From Hesseltinella vesiculosa (taxonomy: Eukaryota; Mucoromycota; Mucoromycetes; Mucorales; Cunninghamellaceae): 64,000 nucleotides of DNA. Shown here one piece after another: positions 23,301 through 34,879 of the stretch. The stretch's first letter is position 1. Every line of letters starts with the position of its first letter. Below the pieces are notes generated by a model. That model worked only from the letters and a program-made list of their open reading frames with translations. It did not search any database and had not been told where the DNA came from. The translations under genes were made by a program, and so were the position numbers. The DNA is taken from the NCBI GenBank assembly GCA_002104935.1, contig MCGT01000001.1, forward strand, positions 1,443,001 to 1,507,000, written 5' to 3'.

Positions 23301-23400
23301 AGAAAGATTAGGTTAGCACAAATGCATCTATTAATTTGCATCCATCTAATCTATTAGATTTAGATAGATGGTAGCTTTTCTTACAGGCAGGCATCTTCAT
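20359..23400 (-). CDS. Unrecognised micro-exon gene with tandem phase-1 exons
   Basis: ATG at 23400, then hand-traced exons with GT-AG borders: 23400-23385, 23253-23149, 23057-23019, 22929-22918, 22800-22792, 22729-22694, 22599-22588, 22521-22513, 22419-22384, 22290-22279, 22213-22205, 22143-22110, 22016-21771, 21698-21681, 21612-21421, 21338-21321, 21245-20991, 20925-20645, 20573 onward to TGA 20359-20361. Internal exons are all entered in phase 1, and nearly all are multiples of three (105, 39, 12, 9, 36, 12, 9, 36, 12, 9, 246, 18, 192, 18, 255), so any can be dropped without a frameshift. The product starts Ala/Ser/Pro-rich, then has three or four Lys-rich repeats (NSGSVPADDQK, QKT, QKN), Pro/Ala/Val repeats (AAPVSAP x3), and basic RRGRK and KKRRGEWDDNARFSG segments. 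Two exons break the rule: 22143-22110 is 34 nt (skipping it restores frame), and 20925-20645 is 281 nt with a frame shift inside. I do not recognise the family; no signal peptide is seen. Expression is unproven. Confidence 0.5.
21470..21545 (-). repeat. 21-bp coding minisatellite (AAPVSAP)
   Basis: Inside the 192-nt exon, three copies of a 21-bp unit (plus strand GCAGGGGCAGAGACCGGAGCA, with one variant) encode APAAPVS repeats. The unit length keeps the reading frame. Confidence 0.8.
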
Positions 23401-24034
23401 CAAAACACAGTAAAGAAAGAAAACAAAAAAAAAGGACGTCCCTTTTTCCAGCTTGATCCAGGTCTCTAGCCAATCAGATATCAGTATTCGCTAGCTTTCC
23501 GTTGCTTTCTTCTACTTTTAAACTGTGTTGTATCGAAGCAATGCACTGTCATCTCATTGAAATGACTCGTATACAATCAAGGTAACCTTCCATGTATGTC
23601 GTTTTATCAAATAGCTGTTGAAAATATTCAAAAGAAAAAATGGAAAAAGAGTTGTAGTTAGGCTCCTTTGCGTGGACGTCGATTAAACTGAAAAAAAAAG
23701 GGCAGCAGCTCCCAAAGTCTTTACGCAAAAAGGCGCAAGACACTATTTGGACGTCATTCCCGCATATAATTGTTTCATAGTAAAATGTGCTGAGGGCGAG
23801 ATGGATCTATCTTTCTTCACTCATCAAGCTTAAACTGGCTGGGGCTCGGCGTTCAGTAACCACTAGCTCATCATCTTAGCGTCCGACAGGCCAATGCTTT
23901 TAACCATGGTCCTATCTCATCCTACAGTAGTCGCATGCAGCATATGAGGTGAATGGAAATTCAATGAATTTGCACTGGTGTTTTTAGCAGATGGACTGGG
24001 AGACCTTTGGCAAAAAATGGAAAGTTTGAAAAAA

Positions 24035-24240
24035 AAGTAATTGCTGCGTAGCACTTTTGGTGTGACAGATCAATGCGACATTTTGCATGGGTGCACAAAC
24101 TCACGAATGATGCTGATGCTGAAAATCACGTCGAATGGTGGTTGTCACCCAGTCAATGTATTGCGTGTTTATTTTTACTTCCTGTGAATCCCCAGCCAAA
24201 AAGCAGTCGCTAAAAAAAATAGAATCACCAAACACTACTA
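24035..24240 (-). repeat. Dispersed repeat, copy B
   Basis: Shares with the copy at 25025 the blocks 'gcgtagcacttttgg', 'gcatgggtgcacaaa', 'gaatgatg-tgatgctgaaaa' and 'gattccccagcta/caaaaa'. On the minus strand it encodes FLAGDSQE..., parallel to FLAGESE in copies C and E. Confidence 0.7.
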
Positions 24241-25024
24241 CCGACTTTTTTTTTTTTTTTTTGTTCGGCCCTTCTTCACTTTGAATCATTTGGAATAAAA
24301 CGTCAAAGTAAGATATAAAGTAAAAGCAATAAAAAAAGATATGCTTGTAGGGAATGTTTTATTTATGCTATTGTGAAATCCAGTGACTTGATCAACGACA
24401 TAGGAGTGCCAATGTCTTGAGTGATATTGAAGATGTCGGCAATGACGACTTTTGGCACGCCCAGGATCAAAAAAGCATCATCAAAGCATCACTTCCTACT
24501 TTCCCAACGGTGGCCGGTGAACTAGTCTAATTGAAGTGCTTTCTGATGACAATGGCGCTTTTGAAGCAATACTACTATACCTCACCATTCCATACCTGTC
24601 TGATCTTTGGCCGTGGCACATCCTGTGCAAGAGGTAGCCGACTTTGATGTCGAACATACTGTACCAACACAGAAATCAAGCCAGCCTATGATCTCCCGTG
24701 ACAATCTCGCCTGAAGCTTCGTTTTTATTTTTCCAGAGAAATATTCCCTGTCGCGTTCCATTTCTTTTTTCGCTTGTGCAAAAAGATGCTGTCGGCCCAC
24801 AACGCTCATTTCTAACCTGTGTTGGCTGTACCCACTGTGACCGTTTCTGATCTACACTATATGACCAACGAAAATATTCCTCAAGTATGGATATGCTTCT
24901 GGAAAAGGTAAACCTTCTCACGTCATGCAACAGCAAACCTGGCTGATTTTTTTTCTGCTGTTGTGCTTCTTAGATCGTCTTTGCGGAAGTTAAATTTGGT
25001 TTTTTGATCCTCTTTTTCATTTTG

Positions 25025-25300
25025 AAAAAAAAAAAGTAAATGCTACACAGCACTTTTGGATGATCCGATCGATCTGAAATTTCGTATGGGTGCTCAAATA
25101 CATGGATGATGGCGGTACAGAAACGTTTAGCGCGATTGGTGAAGGTTGCCCAGCCAATTTTTAATTCTTTTCGTTTCAACACCTCGGATTCCCCAGCTAA
25201 AAAAAAAGGAAAATCGGCCATGTTCGCCAGGGGGGACCCCCAGTCGATCTGATCGAAAATCACAGTGCAAAATTGGTGCAAGTCAATTCACTCCCAATTT
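25025..25300 (-). repeat. Dispersed repeat, copy C (best frame)
   Basis: This copy retains an open minus-strand frame across its length: MADFPFFLAGESE, then WATFTNRAKRF, then IIHVFEHPYEISDRSDHPKVL. Copy E at 49548 keeps the same residues at most of these positions. The shared nucleotide length is about 265 bp, including the 3' block GGAAAATCGGCCAT...ACCCCCAG...GTGCAAAAT that copy B lacks. Confidence 0.8.
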
Positions 25301-26494
25301 TGCATTTCAGTACAAAATGATTAGAAATACCTCTTATTAAAACTACAGCCCTCTCAGACGACAGAGGGAAGAGCTAGAAGGTTGGTAGGCATGGGCTAGA
25401 ATTGATTTCGCACACAATTTTTTTACCTGCCAAAAACATCTACTTACCGCTCTTTCTAAATCTTCTGTCATTTTCTCCTTCACCTTTTGTGTCAGAGCCG
25501 AAGCGATATCCAAACAGCCTCACGCTTGGAAATTGACAATTGAAAAGCTCGTCATGAATGGTGCTCCTGACCAGGTCAGTCAGACTTTGAATCGTTTCTG
25601 TCCGTGATAGGTCAGCAACCACTGTCTCCAATTTTCAGGCATAATTATGACAGATCGCTGATCGAGCTTTATTTTTATTAACTAGGATGTTTATGACTTT
25701 GCAGTAAGGCATCTCCATGACCTGTGGCTTTAACCATATACATATCCAAACATATCATAATCATGTGCAAAAATTGATGCAAATGGATTTTTGATCTATT
25801 GGCTGACGTTTAGCAGTGTTTTTGCTTTCTTGTTGAAGACTAAAAAGGGCCCTTGTTAAAGCTTTAACTAGAGCAAGTTAAAGGTTTTTGAAAATTCTAA
25901 ACCTAATTCCTTGTGTATGTGCAGCTATTTCTTTTTTTCTTTCTTCCCATCTGTGAGCTTTTTTTCCTTTCTCTTTCATCAGTTTTAAAAAAAAAAGCTG
26001 ATATCCACGAAACCATTCCAAATTCTTCATAAACCGAGCATAGAGTGAGAGGCAATATTGGCTAAAATCAAAAGCCTCGCTGGCATAATCATATAAAAAT
26101 AAATACGTTTACCACCTGCAACGTTTTGGTGCACTGTCCAGTTCAAAATTTAGTCTCCCCCAGTAAACCCGAGGCGGATCCCTTCAACGCACTGTGCACA
26201 TGTATCCACATCCACGTGCTTTAAGGTAAATGTGTGCAGAAATGGTAGCATGTTGTCTACCACAGCCATCAGCTTGACCGAAAGATTGAAATAATAAAAA
26301 AACCATTCGCAGGCAGGGGCGGAAGGGATAGAAACGGCCGCAGAAAAAGGTGAGAGCTTACCAAACGCGGTAACTGTTCTATCACATCTAGCGTATTATG
26401 TTGGACGAAGTCAATGGGAACGAAACAAAGAAAACAAATGTCACAGTGATTCGAAATTGGCGCTAAAGAAAAAAGAAAACTAGAAAAAGAAGTT

Positions 26495-26545
26495 TGCTTT
26501 TGACGCATCCGTTTCCCCAGCTAAAAAATGGCCATCATTCAGCCT
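26495..26545 (-). repeat. Dispersed repeat, terminal fragment (copy D)
   Basis: Only the end of the repeat is recognisable, 'gcatccgtttccccagctaaaaaatggcca', matching the 'ggattccccagctaaaaa...ggcca' end of copy C. The rest has been lost or was never there. Confidence 0.45.
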
Positions 26546-27294
26546 CCGTCGCTTGGTTCCATGTGCCGTAGCCATGCCCTATCCTTTGCCCTAATATTTC
26601 TGTGCTTGGTGAAGTGTGGCCAGGGTCGATAGCACATTTCTTATTTTGCCACTATCTCAAAAATCAAGGGAAGTATACAAGACTCCTGCACAGCCGAGGA
26701 ACCGCGTAAGCCCATTGAAAAAATATAAAAAGAGAGCACAGCAAAAATAAACCCATGATAACCTGATTGGCTCCAAACTGTCTATGAGACTTTCATTTAA
26801 CATCCATCGGTAACGATTCGTTCATATAACTAGAAAATGGTCGAATAGCTTATAAAGTCAGCTATCCACCCGTGGCTGGCTGTAAGTTGTTGCGTTTAAC
26901 GGGTCCAACACACGGCTCCCAGTCTCCACCGGAAACTTGATGGATTAGCATAAAGTACATATTTTATGGCAGAGGATTCTCGACGGATTGCATTGCAAGT
27001 AATTTTAAAGTACTAAAGAGGTTCGCCGGAAAGAGCATATTTTTCTTTGTCAAAGCTCAAAGGCAGAGAATAGACGCAGAGCGTAATTTGAAAGATGCCT
27101 AATTTTTTTTTTGTTACCCCTTTTTTTCTCTGCCTTCTTTTTTTTTTTTTTTTTTTTTCGTCAAGCTATTTGTCATCTGTGGCCATTGTATTTCAATAGA
27201 CTTGTGATTTATATCCTAGAGTTGTACATCTCGTTAGTTGTATATTTATTTTGATACCATTTATTGTTTATAACATCCACCAACGCGTTTAACG

Positions 27295-30200
27295 ATGCAA
27301 GGCAACATCAAAGTCGTGGTCCGGTGTCGACCTCTGAACGATCGAGGTAAAGCGATGGGCAGGATGCACAGATTCGAAGAACAAACAATTTATTGTACCA
27401 TTGCACTTTTTAATTTTTTTAGAACTGGCCCGGGGATGCGTGGACCTTGTGCGGATGGAAAATGACAAGACCATTCTGCAGAACCCAAAGTCACAAGACG
27501 ACCTCAAAGCTTTCACTTTTGACAGATCTTATTGGTCAGCTGGTGATAAGAATGATCCTGCCTACTGCAACCAAGACCGCATTTACGGTGATGTGGGCAA
27601 AGAATCCCTGGATCACGCCTTCTTGGGCTTTAATTGTTGTATATTTGCCTGTAAACCAACCGTCGTTTTTTTCCTTTCATACGCTCCTCACGGCTTTTTT
27701 TTTTTTTTTTTTTTTTTTTTTTTCAACGCTGCAGATGGTCAAACTGGATCTGGGAAATCTTACTCAATGGTAACGAGCGCCGATAACCTTCAAATTCAGG
27801 ATCTCATATCACCTTCTTACTTTTCCTTAGATGGGCTATGGCGCTGACAAGGGCATCATTCCACGAACGTGCTCCGAATTATTTGATCGCATCCATGCCT
27901 CGACGACACATGAATTTCAGGTCGAAGTCTCGTATATGGAAATTTATAATGAGCGGGTGCGTGACCTGCTGAACCCACGTCAAAAGCAGCTCAAGGTTCG
28001 AGAACATCCTAGCCTTGGCCCCTACGTCGAGGATCTGTCCAGACTCGTAGTAAAGTCCTTTGAAGATATCGACCATTTGATGGATGAAGGCAACAAAGTA
28101 AGACTCACCCACTTCCAAAGGAAGAAATCACAAACTTTTCCATGACCGTGATGTCTAGGCTAGAACAGTTGCAGCCACAAATATGAATGAAACGTCCTCT
28201 CGATCGCACGCTGTTTTCACTATCATTCTGACCCAACGCCTATTGAACTCGACTGAAAAGAAAAAAAGCGAAAAGGTGTCTCGGTTCAGGTAAAGATAGC
28301 CCGCACCCCCGTGGATTTTTATAGGAGGATGATAGGGAGGCATTCCGGTGCTCACCAACTTTATCCTTGTGCTTAGCTTGGTGGATCTTGCTGGCAGCGA
28401 GCGAGCCAATAGCACTGGTGCCTCTGGTATGCGACTGAAGGAAGGGGCAAACATCAATCGATCATTGACAACCCTGGGCAAGGTGATTGCTGGATTGGCT
28501 GAACAGGCGACTGGCAAGGTCAAAAAGAAGGACGCTTTTATCCCTTACCGAGATTCCGTAAGTGGGCCGCGAAGAAGGATGCGAAAAATCCAAAACTCAT
28601 CTGATTCTTATGCTGCTTTTCTTTGTAGGTATTGACTTGGTTACTCAAAGATTCGCTGGGTGGCAATTCGAAAACCACCATGATTGCTGCCATTTCTCCC
28701 GCAGATTATGACGAAACCCTCAGCACCTTGCGCTATGCCGATCAAGCCAAGAAAATCAAGACCAAGGCTGTCGTCAACGAAGATCCCAACGTGCGAATGA
28801 TCCGAGACTTGAAAAGCGAAATCCAAGCTTTGAAACAGTCGCTCTTGGCCTATGTTCCGCAGGCCGAGCTGCTCAACGTGTCATCCACTCAAGCTGCCAT
28901 ATCTACCACTCCTGGTTCGTCATCATCGCCGGCGCAGATGCTGCCGTCCAAGTCGATCCTGATCACCGATGCAAAGGGCAACGCCGTCGAGCTCACAAAG
29001 CGCCAGGTTGTGGACCAGCTCAAGTCCTCGGAGAAGCTTCTTGGAGACATCAACCAAACATGGGATCAGCGACTGGAGCAGACGGAAAAGATCCAACAAG
29101 AACGAGAGAAAGCACTCTCGGAGCTTGGCATCAGCGTTGCGAAACACGACATGGGCGTCTACGCCCCCCGCAGCACACCTCATCTCGTCAATCTCAACGA
29201 AGATCCTCTCATGTCTGAATGCTTGCTCTATCAAATCAAACCAGGTACCACCCTTGTTGGACGATTGGAAGCTGCACCTGTGTCTTCTGCCACGACCGAT
29301 GCTGATGACGACAGGCGCGCGGATGACAAATCCACCGCTAACCAGCAGCAATGCATCCGCTTGACTGGCGCCAATATCTTGGACCAGCATTGTCGGTTCG
29401 AAAACACGGATGGCGAAGTGACCATCTATCCTTCTGAAAATGGCATCACCATGGTCAATGGCATCCACATCACTGAGCCAAAGCTTTTGAGAAGCGGCTT
29501 CCGAATCATCCTCGGCACGAACCATGTGTTCCGCTTTAATCACCCAGAAGATGCTCGACGAGAGCGGGAGAGGCAGCAAGGCGAACTTCAGGTAAGTCTT
29601 GAAAGCGGTCGAGGACAGGCCTTGATGGTCACCTATACCAAACATCTTATTTTATCCACAGACTGGCAGCCCTCCAACTCCCGAGCCAAGGCGATTCTCG
29701 CTGCAGCCGCAATCCCCTTTGCCATCAGAGCACACCAAAGGGGACGAAACGGACAACGATCAGCCGCCACCTTCCCGCCGTGCTTCCTCCACCTCCTCGA
29801 TCATGGCCATGGGCGAGGGCAACGAAGAACATGCTGACTGGCTGTTTGCACGACGTGAAGCGGTGATGAACTACTTGGATCAAATACAGCAGGGCGGCCA
29901 AGACAATAACTGCTTTGAAGAGCTGACCAACGACGAGCTGGACCGCCTGTTCGACGACGTAACTCGCCTACGTCGTATCCGCCATCGCCAGTCATCTCAC
30001 AGCGGCATGTCGCAGCCAATGTCCCCGTGTTCCTCAACCTCTTCCTTCTCCAACCAGCGCTACAGTACTACTCCTAGCACCACATCGACGGTCCTGTACT
30101 CGCTTGGTGATACCACAAGCGTGCTCGGCATCGGGGACGACTCAGACTCTGTGATTGACCGGGAAATCATCCGTTTAGCCCGTGAAGAAATGCAGCAGCA

Positions 30201-33089
30201 GCTCGACCAGCAGAAAATCAGATACGAGAAAAAGTTGCAGCGGCTGTCGTGCTTAGTCCCACCCACAACCCTGTCGACCTCCTCCATGCTCACTTCACCC
30301 GACGGTCCTAATGGCACGTATTCAGAAGACGACAAGGTTGTGCTGGGGAGCGTGATCCAGCATTGGCGTGACCAGCGCTACGTGCACCTTGCCGAAACCC
30401 TCCTCACCAACGGCGCCACTATCCACGAAGCCAACGCTCTTGCTCGACAGCTTGATAAGCATGTGGTCTACCAGCTGACGATCATCCATAACACGACTGT
30501 GGCTGGCTCTTCCTGGGAAGATGATACCCAAGCAGCTCGCTTGGACCGTGTGCTTGTTATGGCAAGAAAACCCTGCGTCGGGGTACGAGTCGTCGATACC
30601 AAGCATCAGTCTACCTACCTGTGGTCCCTTGATCGCCTCAAGACGCGCCTGCGACACATGCAAGGCACCCATTTCGTCACCGACAAGGAAGAGCACCTCC
30701 TGACCATGCCTGATTCTGACCCTGACAGCAGCCCTGCTCGCCTACCCTCGCCTGGCGACCTCTTTTACGACAGCCATCCTCCTCGATTTTCCCTCATTGG
30801 GCTTTCCCGAATGAAACTGCGGCATTTGACTGTCCATGTGCCGATGCAATGTGAACTCGATGTGTTCTGCCAACGTACCTGCACTGTTGTTGGTAAACTT
30901 AGTGTCCTGATAGCCCCCATTGCTCGATCCAAGCCACGCCCTTATCCGTCGTCCTCTGTGCCAATGGAAAAACGAGAATCCGCCATGTCCTCATCCACTG
31001 CATCCACTACATTTTCCGATCTGGAGGCCTCCATCATGTCTAGCAGCCATCCTCAGCAACAGCTCCATGATCAGCACGATGCCTTGCAGGTTGGTCAGCA
31101 CGTGGTGTTTGATGTGCGTATCTTGTCTCTGACTGGCATCAGTGAACATGAGTTTACCAATGTCCATGGCCAATTCCGCCTGTCCTCGTTTGGCCGGTCC
31201 TTTGGTGGCTCACAAGACCAGGTCTTTGCCACGCCAGCTGTGGAGGGTTTTGGAAATGCTCCCATTGATTTCGACTACAGCAAGACGTTCTCCATGATTG
31301 TGACCCATGACATGCTGGATGCGATCCGCCATGACGATCTGCTGCTGGAAATCTATGGCCAGCCAACGACGCCCTATATCACCTCTTTCCGAGAAGAGCC
31401 TTGCGCTAGTCACCAGCTGCCTCTGGTCGAAAAAAAACACAACGTTTATGTGTGGGTGCAAATCTGTGAACTGGCCCGCCAGTCTGGTGAATACACGCCT
31501 GTGCCTGTCAAGCCTCGCAAACGCACAGACAGCGACCATGTCAGCATGAAGGTAAAATGAACGTCGTCCATCACTTTCGGTCTAAGTTTTTTCTTTTCTT
31601 AACTATCCTTCCACTTGATTTAGCCACGCTATCCCCAGACACTCTTTGTCCTGCGACAGGGTCAGCAGCGCCGCATCAAATTAGCCATTCGCCACGATTG
31701 GGTGCATGATCAAACAGACGACAGAGTTTCGGATGGTCTGGTATTGTGGATTGGCAATGTGCGCACGATGCAAGAAGACGATGATTCTCTGCCCATGCCA
31801 TTTTCTCCTTCCTCGCAGGATGTATCGCTACCGTTGACCGTGACAAACCGAACGAAGTATACTCTGGAAATGGAAGCTGCATGGGACAGCTCCCTTCACA
31901 ACTCTGCCCTGCTGAATCGTGTGATTGACAATGAGAACGCTACAGTGGTGGCCACATTGAAATGGATCTTCCGCGGTGCAACCTTCCAAATGGACGTGGG
32001 GGTGCGTGTCATGGGCGATAGCATTAGCAACAATGGTGCCTCCAATGGCCTTGTCAAGCGTGCCTCCCTTCTACGCCAGCTTTTCACTCCATCCACATCC
32101 ACCTCCTCTGCTGAATCCTCGGAAAATGAAAACGCAGGGGCACGCCGCCGGTTCAAAAAACGCAAAACCAGCGTGGCCACTATCTTCCGTGTTTGGGAAC
32201 GGCCCAGACGTCTCTCATCCTACCATGTACATAACCACCAAGACGAAGTCCACCACCGATGGCAGCAGCAGCAATTGGATAAGATCCGCCTCTATGACAC
32301 TGCGCGGCGAAGCATGCTTACAAAGCTAGAAGTTAGCCACACCCGGTACACACTAGCGCTGCTAGAACTGCTACAAAATCGTCATCTGTCCATGGATCAG
32401 CTGTTGAAGAAGGAAGACATCGTCAGTGACAACACCCTTCGCACCATTGTCCATCGCTGGGTGGAGACCAAGCACCGCCTACAACGCTCTGGATTGCAAG
32501 TTATCAATGATTTTGGAAACACAAGCGAGTCCAACCTCGCTGACGATATCCCTTTGTTTGACGTGCATGAAATCTCGCTGACGTAAGTATTTCAAAGCTA
32601 GCCTTTCTACCTGACCAAGTCATGAGTCACCGACATTTTTATTTTGTTGGTAGGGATGATCTGACGCATCAAGAAGACATGTTGATGTTCCAACATTACG
32701 GACACCTCAAGATTCGAAAGGAAGACGAGGCTGACTGGCAGGATAGATGGGTGCTTCTAAAAAGGTAAGCAGAAGAAGCCGAGGAATGCCGGTCGCATCC
32801 TTAAGTTCCATTCTTTTATTTTTGCTAGGCCATATGTCTTGGTGTACATGGACGAACGCGAAACAAATGAAGTTGATATCTTGAATGCCCAAGCTGTACG
32901 AGTGAGCCCACCTGCCTCGGTAAAGAAGCATCATGACCGTAACAAGGGAAATGCTGAGTCTGATTTTTTTTTTCTTCTTGCTAGGACGTGGGCAGCAACA
33001 CTTTCACTATTTTTACAACGACAGGCAACTATCTGTGCCAAGCCAAAGATGAAGAGACAATGAAGGAATGGCTAGGTGTGATGATTTGA
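27295..33089 (+). CDS. UNC104: Kinesin-3 motor (Unc-104/KIF1 type) with FHA and PH domains
   Basis: Twelve exons (27295-27346, 27423-27650, 27735-27769, 27831-28097, 28159-28289, 28377-28557, 28629-29591, 29662-31551, 31624-32582, 32654-32764, 32829-32919, 32985-33089) join in frame to 1670 residues, the usual size for Unc-104. The motor domain is N-terminal: [15 protein letters not shown]-loop [13 protein letters not shown], switch [14 protein letters not shown], switch [12 protein letters not shown], and [20 protein letters not shown] neck and short coil follow, then an FHA domain around residues 500-600 ([25 protein letters not shown]). A long middle region comes next, and a C-terminal PH domain ends the protein ([31 protein letters not shown] ... 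[15 protein letters not shown]). Such motors carry early endosomes and vesicles toward microtubule plus ends, with the PH domain binding phosphoinositides. Polyadenylation signals (AATAAA-like) lie at 33118-33130. Confidence 0.95.
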
Positions 33090-33244
33090 CAGCCAACCAT
33101 GTCAAAAAATTTCATGGAATAAAAAATAAATCTCGGTTAAAAAAAAAGGATGGGCTTGTTCAAATTCTGTGATATCAGTGTCATTACAAATCTAAAATCG
33201 TCAAGGCATTTATTCTATTGAGGGGAGTGCAATCAGAAACTGAG

Positions 33245-34723
33245 CTAGTTCGTGCATTGGTTGTAGGAGACAATGGCATACTTGCCAGAACATCGCCATT
33301 CTTGAGCTGTAACAGAGGCTTCGATTTGTTCCTTTTGGCCAGCCTTCAGACCAACAATTGTTTCTGCCTTGTTAGTGCGCAAAGACAGGATGTTTGTAAA
33401 TTTCGATGCCAGGCTGGTGCCAATAGCTTCTCTAAATGGAGTGGTCACTGGCCAGTTGCAATCAAAGACCAGCTTGCGATAGTTCAAGTCGCCCTTGAAC
33501 ACAACCAAATCAGAGTGTGACATGTCTGCAAAGAGAGCTGGGGCTTCTGATTCCAGGTAGCGATAGGCAAGGCCATTGCACCAAAAGTCATTGGATTGAA
33601 TCACCAGCTTGCCTTCGTCTACGTAGCGTTCCCAGCGGCCGACCATCTTCTCCAAGGCCATGAATTCTGCTTCAGAGTGGCCAGAGGGGAAAAAGGATCG
33701 GTCGTGGCAGCTTTCAAACAGTAGGGGCAAGTCCTTGGGCATCACGTCGGAGACAAACCATGGAATGGTTTTGCAATGGAACACGACCTTTTCCGCTCTC
33801 TGAGTCGACAGCAGCCAATCCATGAATACAAGGTCCACAAACACCTCAAAACCTACGCGTAAAATAGTATATGCATGAGAACGGATGAAGGGGGTCCTGC
33901 TTTGTTCAGCTCACCTGAGTTGTCCAGGACAAAGTCTACACGTCCATTCTTCAGAGACTTGAGCTTGTTCCAAACTTGGGGAATGTCATTGACAAGGATA
34001 TGAGCAAGTTGGTCCTTGAGCTTATCACTGCCGGTCGCTTGCAAGCGCTTGATGTCGTCCTCCGTCATGTTGGTGAGCAGGCTGAGGTCTGTGGCGTTCC
34101 CCCACAGGCAAATCTGCAAAACTTCGTTAAAGACAAGCTCTTCCTTATCTATTGGTAAAGGCTGCAGCATGGCGTCCATGTTTATGGCCAAGTCGAAGAC
34201 GGATGCATGCGATCCGCGAAAAGTGTTGAGTTTCTGATGATTGAAGATATCGAATGTGGACCAGAGAGGGGCAAGGCTGACGGCTTCGCGCATACGGCGA
34301 TACATGTAGCATTCATTAAACAGCCATGAGCCATTGAACCATGTCGCACCATCAAAGAACGCTGTGATATGCTCGTTCCATGTCTTGACGTCGCCATCGT
34401 TATCTAGCAGGAGTCTGCGACAGTAAGGATGAGTCATGATATCATTGGAGGGGACTCTTTCTTCCATTTTCATTTCTTCTGCTGCCATACCTCAAGGGCT
34501 GGTCAGAAGCAATTTCAGTCTTGAGCTGCTCAAAAGCCTGAACGATAGTGTTGCCTTGCTCTTTCTGTTGGCGATCAGTAGCGTCGTCCATCGTCTTTCG
34601 AAGATCTGTCAAGGCATTATCGATAATAATAGGCCATCGCCGAACAGTGCTATCCCATGCAAACGATCCTTTGTCAGAGGCTCGGTAGGCTGGAAATGGT
34701 GGATTGTTGGGGGTGACAGTCAT
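33245..34723 (-). CDS. ARMT1: DUF89/ARMT1-family damage-control phosphatase
   Basis: Three exons, 34723-34491, 34414-33915 and 33852-33245, give 446 residues with continuous phase. Family marks: the N-terminal helical part (PAYRASDKGSFAWDSTVRRWP), the metal/phosphate site VDFVLDNSGFEVFVDLVFMDWLL, CKTIPWFVSDVMP, and FKGDLNYRKLVFDCNWP near the C terminus. This is the subfamily III DUF89 arrangement of human ARMT1 (C6orf211) and yeast YMR027W. Members are metal-dependent phosphatases acting on damaged or surplus sugar phosphates such as fructose 1-phosphate. The carboxymethyltransferase role proposed for human ARMT1 is not evident from sequence. All the Asp/Asn ligands expected in these motifs are present. 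The ATG at 34723 is the only one before the conserved start. Confidence 0.92.
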
Positions 34724-34879
34724 TTCGCAAAAGAAAAGAGAGAAAAAAAAAAAAAAAAGAACGTGCCAGGTCGTTTTTTTTTTCTTCTTCTATGCACTCA
34801 TAGCTTGAATCTTGACGTGCTGCTTTCTTTTATTACTGTACATAATGAGCTTTGATATAGGAATGAATTAATAATGAGA

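Larger units (their letters stand above)
23401..27294. other. Gene-poor, repeat-bearing stretch upstream of the kinesin gene
   Basis: Close to 23400 lies the 5' side of the micro-exon gene, with a CCAAT box at 23471-23475 (plus strand AGCCAATCAGAT). The rest holds three copies or pieces of the dispersed repeat (24035, 25025, 26500), a tRNA-like sequence near 23850-23925, and an exon-like minus frame at 25440-25640 ending at a GTAAGTAG donor. The last 200 bases, with T-runs at 27103 and 27139-27158, are the promoter side of the kinesin gene. No complete gene is seen. Confidence 0.45.

Noticed and set aside
28923..29645. Minus-strand open frame of 240 residues
   Set aside because: Antisense of the FHA-containing exon of the kinesin gene; no motif of its own.
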